Notes under the pieces: generated by a model | What the model was told of the DNA's origin: nothing | The model's input: only the letters and a program-made list of their open reading frames with translations | Database searches by the model: none | In this document: positions 31,705 through 40,440 of the stretch, in pieces | How positions within the stretch are numbered: the stretch's first letter is position 1 | How the letters are laid out: every line of letters begins with the position of its first letter | Translations under genes and position numbers: made by a program | Assembly (NCBI RefSeq): GCF_021044935.1 | Contig: NZ_JAJNMP010000004.1 | Span: 310,001-374,000, forward strand | Reading direction: 5' to 3' | Length of the DNA: 64,000 nucleotides | Source of the DNA: Agromyces cavernae | Lineage (GTDB): Bacteria > Actinomycetota > Actinomycetes > Actinomycetales > Microbacteriaceae

Positions 31705-33144
31705 TCAGGGAGCGGAGCGGATGAGCGCGAGCACCTCGTCGCGGATCGCGGCCATCGTGGGCTCGTCGGCACCCTCGACGTTGAGGCGCAGCAGCGGCTC
31801 GGTGTTCGAGGGCCGCACGTTGAACCACCAGAACGGCTCGCTCTCGGCGGTGATGCCGTCGACCGTGAGCCCGTCGAGCTCGTCGAACTCGCCGCGGCCC
31901 GTGAACGCCTCGACGATGCGCGTGTATGCGGCGGGCACGTCGTCGACGACCGAGTTGATCTCGCCCGAGAGCGAGTAGGGCGTGAATCGTGCGGCGAGCT
32001 CTGAGAGCGGCGCCTGCTGCGCACCGAACTCGGCGAGCACGTGCATCGCCGCGAGCATGCCGTTGTCGGCGCCCCAGAAGTCGCGGAAGTAGTAGTGCGC
32101 CGAGTGCTCGCCGCCGAAGACGGCGCCGGTGGCCTTCATCTGGTCTTTGATGAGCGAGTGCCCGACCCGCGTGCGCACGGGGGTCGCGCCAGCGCGCTCG
32201 ATGGTCTCGGGCACGAATCGCGAGGTGATGAGGTTGTGGATCACGTTGACGTCGGTCTCGCCGGCGGCCCCGACGCGGGCGATCTCGCGCAGTGCGACGA
32301 TGGCGGCCACCGTCGACGGGTTGACGGCGCCGCCCTGCTCGTCGACGACGAAGCAGCGATCGGCGTCGCCGTCGAAGGCGAGGCCGAGGTCGGCGCCGCG
32401 CTCGACGACGGCGCGCTGCAGGTCGACGAGGTTTGCCGGCTCGAGCGGGTTTGCCTCGTGGTTGGGGAACGTGCCGTCGAGCTCGAAGTAGAGGGGCACG
32501 ATCTCGAGCGGCAGGGCGGGCAGGCCCGCAGCCTCGCCGAGCACCGCGGGGACGGTGAGCCCGCCCATGCCGTTGCCGGCGTCGACGACGATCTTCAGTG
32601 GTCGAATGGCGCTCAGGTCGACGAGCGAGCGAAGGTAGGACGCGTAGTCGGCGAGCACGTCGGCCGAGGTCACGGCGCCCGGCTGCGTGTGGGCGGGAAT
32701 GCCCTGCTCGAGGTAGTCGGCGGCGCGATCGCGGATCGCTGCGAGCCCCGTGTCGAGCGAGATGCCCTGGGCGCCCGCGCGCGAGAACTTGATTCCGTTG
32801 TAGGCGGCAGGGTTGTGGCTCGCGGTGAACATCGCCGCCGGGGCCTGCATCGAACCCGACGCGAAGTAGCTCTCATCGGTCGAGCAGAGCCCGATCGAGA
32901 CGACGTCGGCACCGCGCGCGGCGGCTCCCCGGGCGAACGCGGCGGCGAACCCGGGCGACGAGTCGCGCATGTCGTGCCCCACGACGACCGTGCCGCCGGC
33001 AGCGCCGACCTCGTCGACGAACCCCGCAGCGAGTGCCTCGACGATCTGCTCGGTCAGGCCTTCGCCCACGATTCCGCGTACGTCATAGGCTTTCACGACG
33101 GCGTCGAGGCGCGCGCGAACATCGGATGGTGCAGCCGGGTTCAT
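31705..33144 (-). CDS. manB: Phosphomannomutase/phosphoglucomutase
   Basis: Interconverts mannose 6-phosphate and mannose 1-phosphate, feeding GDP-mannose synthesis. The 479-residue protein has all four alpha-D-phosphohexomutase domains: KAYDVRGIVG at the N-terminus, the catalytic phosphoserine loop TASHNPAAYNGIK near residue 105, the metal loop DGDADR and the sugar-specificity GGEHSAHYYF loop, then the C-terminal phosphate site RPSNTEPLLRLNVE. The start overlaps the stop of the DUF3499 gene by four bases, so the pair is coupled. Order matches Rv3258c-Rv3257c. Confidence 0.96.
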   Translation of the reverse strand: MNPAAPSDVRARLDAVVKAYDVRGIVGEGLTEQIVEALAAGFVDEVGAAGGTVVVGHDMRDSSPGFAAAFARGAAARGADVVSIGLCSTDESYFASGSMQAPAAMFTASHNPAAYNGIKFSRAGAQGISLDTGLAAIRDRAADYLEQGIPAHTQPGAVTSADVLADYASYLRSLVDLSAIRPLKIVVDAGNGMGGLTVPAVLGEAAGLPALPLEIVPLYFELDGTFPNHEANPLEPANLVDLQRAVVERGADLGLAFDGDADRCFVVDEQGGAVNPSTVAAIVALREIARVGAAGETDVNVIHNLITSRFVPETIERAGATPVRTRVGHSLIKDQMKATGAVFGGEHSAHYYFRDFWGADNGMLAAMHVLAEFGAQQAPLSELAARFTPYSLSGEINSVVDDVPAAYTRIVEAFTGRGEFDELDGLTVDGITAESEPFWWFNVRPSNTEPLLRLNVEGADEPTMAAIRDEVLALIRSAP

Positions 33145-33356
33145 GCCTTGAAACCTACCTCACCGAGCGACACGTGCCGCACGACCTGCCAGCCCACCGG
33201 CGCCGACGTGCGTTCGGCGTGGCGTGCGCACAGGTCGTAGCCGTGCGGCTCGCGCACGAGGGCGAGTGGGCCGAGCACGGCCATCGAGTCGCCGTAGTCG
33301 AACGTGAGCGTCGCGACCGCCTCGGCGGCGCATGCGGTTCGCGAACAACGTCTCAT
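33141..33356 (-). CDS. DUF3499 family protein, small Cys-containing
   Basis: The 71-residue protein has the actinobacterial DUF3499 pattern: MRRCSRTAC at the N-terminus, LTFDYGDSMAVLGPLAL, HGYDLCARHAERTSAPVGW and a VVRHVSLG tail. The Cys residues (CSRTAC and LCARH) suggest a small metal site. Function is unknown; it is always next to manB and the Rv3259-like gene. It overlaps manB by four bases. On the minus strand TACTCT lies 9 bases before the ATG, giving at most a very short leader. Confidence 0.9.
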   Translation of the reverse strand: MRRCSRTACAAEAVATLTFDYGDSMAVLGPLALVREPHGYDLCARHAERTSAPVGWQVVRHVSLGEVGFKA

Positions 33357-33406
33357 GGCAGATCAAGAGTAGCGACGAGGGCGGCCGATCGCTGGAAACG
33401 ACTCAG

Positions 33407-33412
33407 TACGAT
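33407..33412 (+). promoter_or_regulatory. -10 element of a likely leaderless promoter for the Rv3259-like gene
   Basis: TACGAT ends 7 nt before the ATG at 33420. A weak purine run GAGGG immediately precedes the ATG but is too close to act as a normal Shine-Dalgarno site. Confidence 0.5.
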
Positions 33413-33419
33413 TGAGGGT

Positions 33420-33860
33420 ATGCCTCGATCCCGCCGTGTCGCCGTACCGCGCTCCCCGAGGCGGCTCGCCCGTGACCGGCACGGTCGCGGCATGCGCTCG
33501 GCGGTGACCGGCCCGCACTTGCCGATGCTGCACAACCGGCTCGACGAGTTCGAGCTCACGGTGGGCACCACCGCGGCGTACCTGCGCGGTCTCTGGCCCG
33601 AGCTCGAAGGGGTCGTGTTCGAGGTGGCGCAGGGTCCGGCCGAGGCGATCCACGACGACCACGTCGATCGGTGGAAGGTCTACCACGACGAGCGTCGCAT
33701 CGTGTTCTTCCGGCTGCCGATCGTGCGCTTCCTGCGCCTTCAAGAGGGTGAGGAGCGCGACGAGAAGCTGCTCATCGAGAGTTGCGTGTTCCGTGCCATC
33801 GCCGACTTCCTCGGCCGCGACCCGTGGGAGCTCGCCCCCGGCCGCTACCGGCACCTCTGA
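33420..33860 (+). CDS. Rv3259-type metallopeptidase-fold protein, catalytic motif degenerate
   Basis: The 146-residue protein starts with a basic tail (MPRSRRVAVPRSPRRLARD), has a central block FELTVGTTAAYL, then VVFEVAQGPAEAIHDDHVD and ends with LIESCVFRAIADFLGRDPWE. Related minimal zincins have HExxH in that last position, and mycobacterial relatives keep at least the first His; here no His remains in the helix, so zinc peptidase activity is unlikely. The ATG was chosen from the TACGAT -10 element 7 bases upstream. It is divergent from DUF3499-manB, the conserved Rv3257c-Rv3259 layout. Confidence 0.85.
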   Translation: MPRSRRVAVPRSPRRLARDRHGRGMRSAVTGPHLPMLHNRLDEFELTVGTTAAYLRGLWPELEGVVFEVAQGPAEAIHDDHVDRWKVYHDERRIVFFRLPIVRFLRLQEGEERDEKLLIESCVFRAIADFLGRDPWELAPGRYRHL

Positions 33861-33869
33861 CGCGCGGCG

Positions 33870-35345
33870 TCAGCGCGGATACACCCGGATCGGCGTGTCC
33901 AGCGGCCCCGGCGGCTGCACCGCGAATGATGCGAGCGCCTGGTCGCCCGAGAACGTGACGGTCGCGTGCACGCCCGCGACGCCCGAGAGCTCGACGACCG
34001 ACTGCGCGTCGACGTCGACGGATGCCGCATCACCGCCCTGGATCGTGATCGAGCGCTCTTCTCCGTCGACGGCATAGCGCACCTCGATCTCGTCACCGCC
34101 CGGATTCGCGAGGTGCAGCACAGGCGAGGGTCCGCGCGGCACCGCGACGATCGCGGTGTCGATGAGCGGCATGGTCGCGGTGGTCCACGCGAGGTCGACG
34201 GATGCCTCGGGGTCGGCCCCGTCGGGGTCGGTCTGCGCTTCGGGGACGCCCGTCGTGGCACGGGCGGCCGCGACGAACGGGCCGTCGCCGTCGAGCCGGA
34301 TCGTGTACTCCCCCGCGTCGAGTTCGCCGAGCGGAACGTCGGTGACGAGTCCGGGTTCGAGGGTGACATCGACGGTCGACCCGCTGCCGCCGGTATCCGG
34401 CACGACACCGACCGAGACCTGCACCGGCTCCTGGCCGGTCGCGAGCAGGCGCACCGCGGGGAAGCCATCGCCCTCGGCGTGGTCGTCGGCCGGGGCGACG
34501 CCGCCGTGGCTGGGCACGACGAACCCCGGGATCACCTGCGTCGGGGCGGGCAGCGCCGTCGGTCCGACGAGTTCGACGCCCGCGGGTGTCAGCCCCTCGA
34601 CGACGGAGTGCTCGAGGCTCGCGGCGATCGCGCCGCCGGTGCTCGTCACGTGCACCACCGGCGACACCAGGTTCGGGGCGAGGCCCGCGAGCGAGAGCAC
34701 CCGCTGGCTGCTCGGCGGCACGATGATGCCGAGCGCCGACGGCGCGTCGACGCGGCCGGTCTCCCCGATCACGCGCAGGTCGACCGTCGCGGCGACCGCG
34801 GTGGGGTTCGCCAGCAGCACGAGGGTCGTGCGCCCGACATCGGTCGCCCCGCCGACGAGCCAGGACTCGGCGACGGCCTCGGTGCACGACGCCGCGGCGA
34901 AACCGGAGAGGCCCTCACGCGTGACGGTCTGCGACTGCGCTCCTGCCAGCATGCCGGCGTCGACGGCGCCGGGTTCGGTCGTGAGCGCGAGCGGCGGCCC
35001 ATCGGCGTCGGCTCGGGAGTTGTCGGGCGCGGCGAGCGGCGTCTCGGTGACGTCCGCGTCGGTCGGCACGGCACCCGAAGTCACGTCGGCGGATCCGACG
35101 GAGCTCGCGGTCGTGGCCGCGGCCGGGTCGTCGCCGATCGAGAGCAGCGGGCCCGGGCAGACGCGAAGTTGGCCGGTCTCGGCCGGCTGCACGACGACCG
35201 ACGGCGCCTCGGTACGGTGCTCGGGCCAGGGCACGAGGGCCGCTGCGGCGACGGCGCCGACGGCGATTCCGGCTGCGGCGAGCACGGCGAGCCCGCGGGC
35301 TCCGATGCGCACGGCGGTGCGGGCGAGGGTGAGCTTATCGGCCAT
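33870..35345 (-). CDS. DUF5719-type extracytoplasmic protein
   Basis: The 491-residue protein has one N-terminal membrane anchor (about 13-35, [23 protein letters not shown]). An extracytoplasmic part follows with a low-complexity Ala/Asp/Thr region (about 70-125) and repeated beta-rich blocks such as [20 protein letters not shown] and [20 protein letters not shown]-type strands (the latter begins [13 protein letters not shown]). DUF5719 proteins are found next to a large membrane glycosyltransferase in actinobacteria, so a joint surface-glycan role is inferred. The start overlaps the end of that glycosyltransferase gene by 11 bases; upstream in-frame codons lie within it and are ignored. Confidence 0.85.
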   Translation of the reverse strand: MADKLTLARTAVRIGARGLAVLAAAGIAVGAVAAAALVPWPEHRTEAPSVVVQPAETGQLRVCPGPLLSIGDDPAAATTASSVGSADVTSGAVPTDADVTETPLAAPDNSRADADGPPLALTTEPGAVDAGMLAGAQSQTVTREGLSGFAAASCTEAVAESWLVGGATDVGRTTLVLLANPTAVAATVDLRVIGETGRVDAPSALGIIVPPSSQRVLSLAGLAPNLVSPVVHVTSTGGAIAASLEHSVVEGLTPAGVELVGPTALPAPTQVIPGFVVPSHGGVAPADDHAEGDGFPAVRLLATGQEPVQVSVGVVPDTGGSGSTVDVTLEPGLVTDVPLGELDAGEYTIRLDGDGPFVAAARATTGVPEAQTDPDGADPEASVDLAWTTATMPLIDTAIVAVPRGPSPVLHLANPGGDEIEVRYAVDGEERSITIQGGDAASVDVDAQSVVELSGVAGVHATVTFSGDQALASFAVQPPGPLDTPIRVYPR

Positions 35346-38300
35346 CGTGGTCTCCCTCGCGCTCAGGCGCCGAGTCGGGCACAGCCTCCGGCTCCGGCTC
35401 GGCCTCGGGCTCGGGCTCGGCCTCCGGTTCGGCCTCGACCTCGGGCTCGGGCTCGGGCTCGACCTTCGGTTCGCTTTCGGGCTCGGGTTCCGGCTGAGCC
35501 TCGGATTCAGCCACGGGCTCGGCCTCAGCCCCGCCTTCGGGCCCAGCCGCGGGCCCCCCTGCCGCCAGCGTCGAACGACGAACCGTCGACCGGCGATCGC
35601 GCTCGCGGCCGGCACCGGTCGGGATGGACAGCAGCAGGGCCGCGCCCAGCACGACGATCTGGATGACCGTGATCAGCACCGCCTGCCATCCGCCTGCGCC
35701 TTCGGGGATCTGCGCGGCCGGGGCATCCGCTTGGGCATCGACGAAGCGCCAGAGCACGCCGAAGTCGGTCTCGCCGACCGCCAGGAGCGCAGCGTTGCCG
35801 TCGAGCGCGCTGCGTGCCCGCTCGGCGGTCGCGACCGCCGCACGCTCGGCGTCGACCGGCGGCGCGTCGAGCAGGACGAACGAGACGCCGAACTCGCGGA
35901 TCGCGGCATCGGGATCGAAGCCGCTGCGCGACGCGAGGTTGCCGGCGATCTCTGCGAGCTGCTCCTCGTCGGCCGACAGCGTCTCGGCGGTGTCGGCGAG
36001 GGTCGACTGCTCGTCGAGCGTGGCGCCCCGACCTCGTTCGAGCGTGGCCCGCAGGCTGCCGTCGGCGTCGGGGGTGAGACGCATGGTCGTCACCCGAGAA
36101 TCGTTCTGCGCTTCGGCGCCGACGAACGCGGGCAGGGTGCGTTCGGCGGCCGGGGCGACCGCGACCCGATCGGTTGCGATGCCGATCGCGGTCGGCAGTA
36201 CGGCGGCCAGCACCCCGGCCAACGCGACGAACCCGAGCAGCGCGCGCCCACGTCGCAAAGCATCGAGCGCCACGACGGCGGCGAGCACGAGGCCGAGCCA
36301 CGCGAGGCTCAGGCCCGCACCGGTCCAGAGGGCGATGTCGGCCGGGCCGACGGCCGCGACGGCGAGGTGCGAGGCGCCGACCGCGGTCGCGAAGCCGAGC
36401 AGTGCCACGCCGAGCGCGAGCGCGGCCGACCTGATGCGCGGCGCGACGACGGCGGCGAGCGCCACGAGCACGAGCGGCAGGATGAGGGCGCTCAGGGCGA
36501 GTCGGTAGTCGACATCCGACACCCCTGCGAAGAAGTCGTCCCAGCCGCCCCACGACCCGTCGGCGAAGCCGAGTGCGAGCTGCCAGGTCGTCGGCACCGC
36601 GCTGTCGACCGGAAGACCCGGATCGGCCAGCAGCGCGAGCGGGTTGCCTCGGCCGACCTGCTCGATGATGAGCGGCAGCGCGAGGGCCAGGGCGGGGATC
36701 GGCAGCAGCACGAGGCGTACCCAGGCCCGTCCGCTGACGGCCAGGGCGACCGCCCATGCGACGATGAGCGCCGGCGCGAGGCTCGGCGCCGCGGCGATGG
36801 TCGCAGCGAAGAGCAGCGAGGCCGTCGCTGCGGCCGCCCATGAGGTCGCTGCCCCGAACGCGGCGAACGCGAGCCATCCGAGCAGTACGTGCGCGATCAC
36901 CGCGCCCGGGCGTCCGTCGCCGAGCGCGATGAGGAACGGCGGCGCGAACGCCCACACGAGTGCGGCGACGGCGCGCACCGAGCCGCGCTCGGTGAGGCGA
37001 GACGCCGCGAACCACGCACCCATCGCCGCTGCCGGCAGGGCGAGCAGCCAGGCGAGCACGAGCGCGAACGACGGCGCCCAGAACGTGATCGAGCCGAGCA
37101 CGGCGAGCGCCCCCGCGAAGGGGTCGGCGGCCCCGACGAATCCCGTGCCGATGTCGCGCCACCCGTACGCCGCGTTTCGCCAGAGCACGGCCAGTCCGTC
37201 GGATAGTGGGAGCAGTCCCCCGCCGCCGACGCCCGTGGCACCGATGAGCCACGAGAAGAGCGCCACGGATGCCGCTGCCGAGACGAGGAGCACCCACCCG
37301 CCGCCTGTGCCGAGGAACTGCAGTTCCTCGGTGCGACCGCGAGCCCTCGCACGACGCGCCTCGGCGGCCTGCTGACGCCGTCGGCGTGCTTCGTCCGGCT
37401 GCATGCGCAGCGGCGCGATGGCCGACCAGCCCACCGCGCGCGAACGCTTCAACTGTCGGCGGGAACGCGGCACGCGAGCGCCCGAGAACATCGTGGTGAA
37501 CGCGGCGGCCCACTCGCCGGGGATCGCACCGGGCGCCTTCACGAGGAGCAGTCGCACCGACCGCAGCAGTGCGAGCGGCAGGAAGGTGAGCCAGTGCAGC
37601 GGCACGGTGACGACGGGCGCGTACACGAGGCGGCGATGCAGCTGCGCGGCACGGGCGGCTCGATCGCGTCGATGGACGACCCGCGCGCGTGGCCCGGCGA
37701 CCGGGCCGGCGACGCCGCCGGCTGCGAACTCGACGTGCGCCTCGGGCACGACCGCCACGCGGTTGCCCGCGAGGCGGGCGCGAACCGACAGGTCGAGGGC
37801 GTCGTCGACGGTCGGCAGGGCCGGGTCGAATCCGCCGAGCTCGCGCCAGAGGCCGTGGCGCACGAGGATCGCCGCCGGGTCGAGGCCGAGCACATCACTC
37901 AGGCCGTCGTGCTGGCCCTGGTCGAGTTCGTCGTCCACGAGGGCGACGCTTCGCCCCGTTCGGGTCATCGTGCGACCGAAGCTCGCGATGCGGTCGGGCT
38001 CGTCCCACGTGCGCAGCTTCGGCCCGGCGATCGCGACGGACTTCGCCGTCTCGAACGTCGCGACCAGCGCGGCGAGCGCGTCGGGGGCCGGTGCGGTGTC
38101 TTCGGCGAGCAGCCACAGCGCATCGGCGTCGGACGCGGGGTCGTCGAGCACGCGGTCGGCGGCGCGGATCGCCTCGCCGAATGAGAGGTGCTGCGAGAGC
38201 TCGACGACGTGGGTGGGTGACGCGGCCGCGATCTGCTCGCGGGCGTCGGCGTCGGCGTCGGTCAGCACCGCGACGAGTGCGTCGGGACGGCGCGTCTGCG

Positions 38301-38379
38301 AGTCGAGCGCGGCGAGCGTGCGTCGAAGGTGGTCGCCGCCCCGGTGCACGACGAGTATGGCGGTGACTCTGGGGAACAT
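35335..38379 (-). CDS. Large membrane glycosyltransferase, GT2 domain plus polytopic domain and acidic tail
   Basis: The 1014-residue protein begins with a GT2 domain (about 1-235) with [18 protein letters not shown], an [13 protein letters not shown] acidic motif (a D-x-D-like site) and [19 protein letters not shown]. About twelve membrane helices follow (about 365-740), then an extracytoplasmic region, one last helix near 905 and a cytoplasmic tail of about 85 residues. The last 55 residues are nearly all Glu-Pro-Ala repeats. It resembles the actinobacterial transferases that lie near whiB2 and DUF5719 (Rv3267-like neighbourhood). The substrate is unknown. The start was set at the ATG whose product begins [12 protein letters not shown]. 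Confidence 0.88.
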   Translation of the reverse strand: MFPRVTAILVVHRGGDHLRRTLAALDSQTRRPDALVAVLTDADADAREQIAAASPTHVVELSQHLSFGEAIRAADRVLDDPASDADALWLLAEDTAPAPDALAALVATFETAKSVAIAGPKLRTWDEPDRIASFGRTMTRTGRSVALVDDELDQGQHDGLSDVLGLDPAAILVRHGLWRELGGFDPALPTVDDALDLSVRARLAGNRVAVVPEAHVEFAAGGVAGPVAGPRARVVHRRDRAARAAQLHRRLVYAPVVTVPLHWLTFLPLALLRSVRLLLVKAPGAIPGEWAAAFTTMFSGARVPRSRRQLKRSRAVGWSAIAPLRMQPDEARRRRQQAAEARRARARGRTEELQFLGTGGGWVLLVSAAASVALFSWLIGATGVGGGGLLPLSDGLAVLWRNAAYGWRDIGTGFVGAADPFAGALAVLGSITFWAPSFALVLAWLLALPAAAMGAWFAASRLTERGSVRAVAALVWAFAPPFLIALGDGRPGAVIAHVLLGWLAFAAFGAATSWAAAATASLLFAATIAAAPSLAPALIVAWAVALAVSGRAWVRLVLLPIPALALALPLIIEQVGRGNPLALLADPGLPVDSAVPTTWQLALGFADGSWGGWDDFFAGVSDVDYRLALSALILPLVLVALAAVVAPRIRSAALALGVALLGFATAVGASHLAVAAVGPADIALWTGAGLSLAWLGLVLAAVVALDALRRGRALLGFVALAGVLAAVLPTAIGIATDRVAVAPAAERTLPAFVGAEAQNDSRVTTMRLTPDADGSLRATLERGRGATLDEQSTLADTAETLSADEEQLAEIAGNLASRSGFDPDAAIREFGVSFVLLDAPPVDAERAAVATAERARSALDGNAALLAVGETDFGVLWRFVDAQADAPAAQIPEGAGGWQAVLITVIQIVVLGAALLLSIPTGAGRERDRRSTVRRSTLAAGGPAAGPEGGAEAEPVAESEAQPEPEPESEPKVEPEPEPEVEAEPEAEPEPEAEPEPEAVPDSAPEREGDHDGR

Positions 38380-38475
38380 CGGGGTCAGCCTATGCGGCCC
38401 GCCCCGCGGCATCCGTCACTCGACCGGGCGCGCCACGAAACGTGAGATGAACGTCGAGCGGATCAGACGCGAAGC

Positions 38476-38636
38476 GAAGCGACGTCTCGAAACCGCGACA
38501 CCAACCTCGAGCGGGTTGAGGAGGAGCGAAGCGACGTCTCGAAACCCCGGCCCGCGGACACGGGGTTTCGAGACGCTGGTCTCGAGACGGCGCTGGCGCG
38601 CCTCCTCGACCCACCGCCTTCGTCGCTCCTCAACCC
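38476..38636. repeat. Palindromic intergenic element with GTCTCGAAAC repeats
   Basis: GAAGCGACGTCTCGAAACC occurs twice (38476-38494, 38528-38546). The arm 38535-38549 is exactly complementary to 38561-38575. The outer arm GGGTTGAGGAG (38513-38523) pairs with CTCCTCAACCC (38626-38636). The element lies between the whiB2 stop and the glycosyltransferase start. The TTTCGAGACG/CTCCTC pattern is of the REP type common in Microbacteriaceae genomes. Confidence 0.75.
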
Positions 38637-38646
38637 ACGGTGAGGG

Positions 38647-38967
38647 TCAGACCGCGCGCTTGCGAAGCTTGCGACGCTCGCGCTCGGAGAGCCCGCCCCA
38701 GATGCCGAAGCGCTCGTCGTTCGAGAGTGCATACTCCAAGCACTCGGAACGCACCTCGCAACCGGTGCAGATCTTCTTCGCGTCTCGAGTCGAACCGCCC
38801 TTTTCAGGGAAGAACGCCTCGGGATCGGTCTGCGCGCACAGTGCGTCGCTCTGCCACGCCAACGGATTGTCATCATCGACCGCCGGCCGCACGCCGGGAA
38901 CTCCCAGCCTGACCGGATCGATGAACCAATCGTCAGGTACTCCAGAACGATATTCAGGATTTCCCAT
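38647..38967 (-). CDS. whiB2: WhiB2-type iron-sulfur transcription factor
   Basis: Wbl-family regulator; homologues (WhmD, WhiB) control septation and sporulation-related division. The 106-residue product has the four Fe-S cysteines C44, C67, C70 and C76, the GIWGGLSERERR turn and a basic RKLRKRAV end. The start chosen is ATG 38967: a TTGACT-N17-TGTAAT promoter on the minus strand places transcription initiation near 39011, downstream of the longer ORF start (39018), which is therefore excluded. Shine-Dalgarno GGGAG lies 5 bases before the ATG. A palindrome covers the promoter spacer and -10. Place in the gene order corresponds to Rv3260c. Confidence 0.93.
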   Translation of the reverse strand: MGNPEYRSGVPDDWFIDPVRLGVPGVRPAVDDDNPLAWQSDALCAQTDPEAFFPEKGGSTRDAKKICTGCEVRSECLEYALSNDERFGIWGGLSERERRKLRKRAV

Positions 38968-39016
38968 ATCGTCTCCCACCCAGTTGTACCAACACCCCGA
39001 AGGGTGTGTCACGACC

Positions 39017-39034
39017 AATTACACCGTTGTAATT
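39017..39034. promoter_or_regulatory. Palindrome AATTACA-CCGT-TGTAATT, operator candidate for whiB2
   Basis: Perfect seven-base arms cover the -10 element and half of the spacer of the whiB2 promoter, the usual position of a repressor site. Confidence 0.55.
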
Positions 39035-39046
39035 CGTGCGAGTCAA
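39018..39046 (-). promoter_or_regulatory. Sigma-70-type promoter of whiB2, TTGACT-N17-TGTAAT
   Basis: On the minus strand -35 TTGACT (39041-39046) and -10 TGTAAT (39018-39023) are separated by exactly 17 bases. Predicted start near 39011, giving a leader of about 44 bases. Confidence 0.75.
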
Positions 39047-39114
39047 GTCGCAGATCGTAAACCCTCAAGCGCCCGTCGAGGCTTCAACGGCGCAGCGACA
39101 CGCCGGGGTGTTGA

Positions 39115-40089
39115 TCAGACGTTATCAACCGTGGCCGAACGGCGTGCCTCCCAGGCGCTCGCGACCATCTCGGCGAGCGAGTACCGCATGCGCCAGTCGA
39201 GGTCGCGTGCCGCCAGTTCGCCGGAGGCGACGATGCGCGCAGGATCGCCCTCGCGACGCGGTGCGATCTCGGGGTCGAACGCGATGCCCGTGACCTCGGA
39301 CACGGCACGCATGATCTCGCCGACCGAGACGCCGTCGCCCGAGCCGAGGTTGTATACGGGCTCGATGGGTGCCCCCGAGTCGAGGCGCTGCGCCGCCACG
39401 ACGTGCGCCTCGGCGAGGTCGGCGACGTGGATGTAGTCGCGCACGCACGTGCCGTCGGGCGTCGGGTAGTCGTCGCCGTTGATGCGCGGCGTGCGTCCGT
39501 CGATGAGCGCCTCGAACACGAGCGGGAAGAGGTTGTGGGGGCTCGGGTCGAACACCTCGGGCGTTCCCGATCCGACGACGTTGAAGTAGCGCAGGCTCGT
39601 GTGCCGGAGGCCGGTGGCGCGGGCCTGGTCGGCGAGCAGCCATTCGCCGATGAGCTTCGACTCCCCGTAGGGCGATTCGGGATGCTTCAGGGTCGTCTCG
39701 GTGACGAGGTCGACGTCGGGGGTGCCGTACACGGCGGCGCTCGACGAGAACACGATGCGGTCGACGCCCTTCGCCTCCATGGCGCCGAGCAGCATCGAGG
39801 TGCCCGCGACGTTCTGCTGGTAGGTGTGCAGCGGACGTTTGACCGAGACGCCCGCGTACTTGAAGCCGGCGAGGTGCACGACGCCCTGCACGTGGAACTT
39901 CTCGAAGGCATCCTCGAGCAGCCGGCCGTCGAGGATGGAGCCCTGCACGAACGGCGTCTGTTCGGTGAGGAACGACCGCCTGCCCGACGAGAGGTCGTCG
40001 ACGACCACGGTGTCGATGCCCTTCGCCTGGAATGCGCGCACGACGTGCGAGCCGATGTAGCCCGCTCCCCCGGTGACCAGCCAGCTCAT
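39115..40089 (-). CDS. galE: UDP-glucose 4-epimerase
   Basis: Interconverts UDP-glucose and UDP-galactose using tightly bound NAD. The 324-residue SDR-extended protein has GGAGYIGSHVVRAF at the N-terminus (Rossmann loop), VVDDLSSGRRSF, VVHLAGFKYAGVS, a catalytic SSAAVYG block and YGESK (YxxxK), then GTCVRDYIHVADLA. Length is slightly short for the family but all core motifs are present. Its product is a precursor for the surface glycans encoded to the right. It is separately transcribed: whiB2 lies downstream on the same strand, with its own promoter in the gap. Confidence 0.95.
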   Translation of the reverse strand: MSWLVTGGAGYIGSHVVRAFQAKGIDTVVVDDLSSGRRSFLTEQTPFVQGSILDGRLLEDAFEKFHVQGVVHLAGFKYAGVSVKRPLHTYQQNVAGTSMLLGAMEAKGVDRIVFSSSAAVYGTPDVDLVTETTLKHPESPYGESKLIGEWLLADQARATGLRHTSLRYFNVVGSGTPEVFDPSPHNLFPLVFEALIDGRTPRINGDDYPTPDGTCVRDYIHVADLAEAHVVAAQRLDSGAPIEPVYNLGSGDGVSVGEIMRAVSEVTGIAFDPEIAPRREGDPARIVASGELAARDLDWRMRYSLAEMVASAWEARRSATVDNV

Positions 40090-40205
40090 GTTCCGCCCTT
40101 TCCGGCGGCGGAACGTCCGGCGCCCTCCCGATCGTACCGGGAGGGCGCATGGGTGGGCAGCGGTGCAGGGCGCGCGGATGTCCCGATCCGCCGCCCGGCG
40201 CCGCG

Positions 40206-40355
40206 TCAGGCGTGACGCGTGGGGAGGTTCTCGATGTGCCGCGTGCGATCGCGGATCTCGGGGCGACCGTAGCCGTCGTCGTCGAGGCGAAGGACGGTGG
40301 CGAGCACACCCCAGATCGCGAGGCCCGCAAGGACGAGGAAGATAATGGTGGTCAT
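40206..40355 (-). CDS. Small single-pass membrane protein, 49 residues
   Basis: A 50-codon frame encodes a protein starting MTTIIFLVLAGLAIWGVLAT, one hydrophobic helix (about 3-20), then a charged tail with RLDDDGYGRPEIRDRTR. Third-codon positions are almost all G or C, as in real genes here. The ATG lies 7 bases after TAGATT, a good -10 element, so it would be leaderless. I do not recognise a family. It is divergent from the GlxA-type gene and follows the same strand as galE. Confidence 0.7.
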   Translation of the reverse strand: MTTIIFLVLAGLAIWGVLATVLRLDDDGYGRPEIRDRTRHIENLPTRHA

Positions 40356-40362
40356 GGCAGTA

Positions 40363-40368
40363 AATCTA
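40363..40368 (-). promoter_or_regulatory. -10 element of a likely leaderless promoter for the 49-residue membrane protein
   Basis: TAGATT on the minus strand ends 7 nt before the ATG at 40355. The plus-strand inverted repeat TGCCA-N14-TGGCA (40374-40397) and a TACTAT -10-like site at 40414 for the divergent gene lie next to it. Confidence 0.5.
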
Positions 40369-40440
40369 CGTCTTGCCAGATCCTGCCGGTAGTGGCAGAG
40401 TGGACATCGAACGTACTATTCCTGCCAATCGGAGGCACCC

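Noticed and set aside
34156-36843. An 895-codon open frame on the plus strand
   Set aside because: Antisense of the DUF5719 and glycosyltransferase genes, ending in Glu/Arg/Gly-rich low-complexity sequence.
39012-39018. Longer whiB2 start giving a 123-residue protein
   Set aside because: It would begin within the -10 of the TTGACT/TGTAAT promoter and thus lie upstream of the transcript start.
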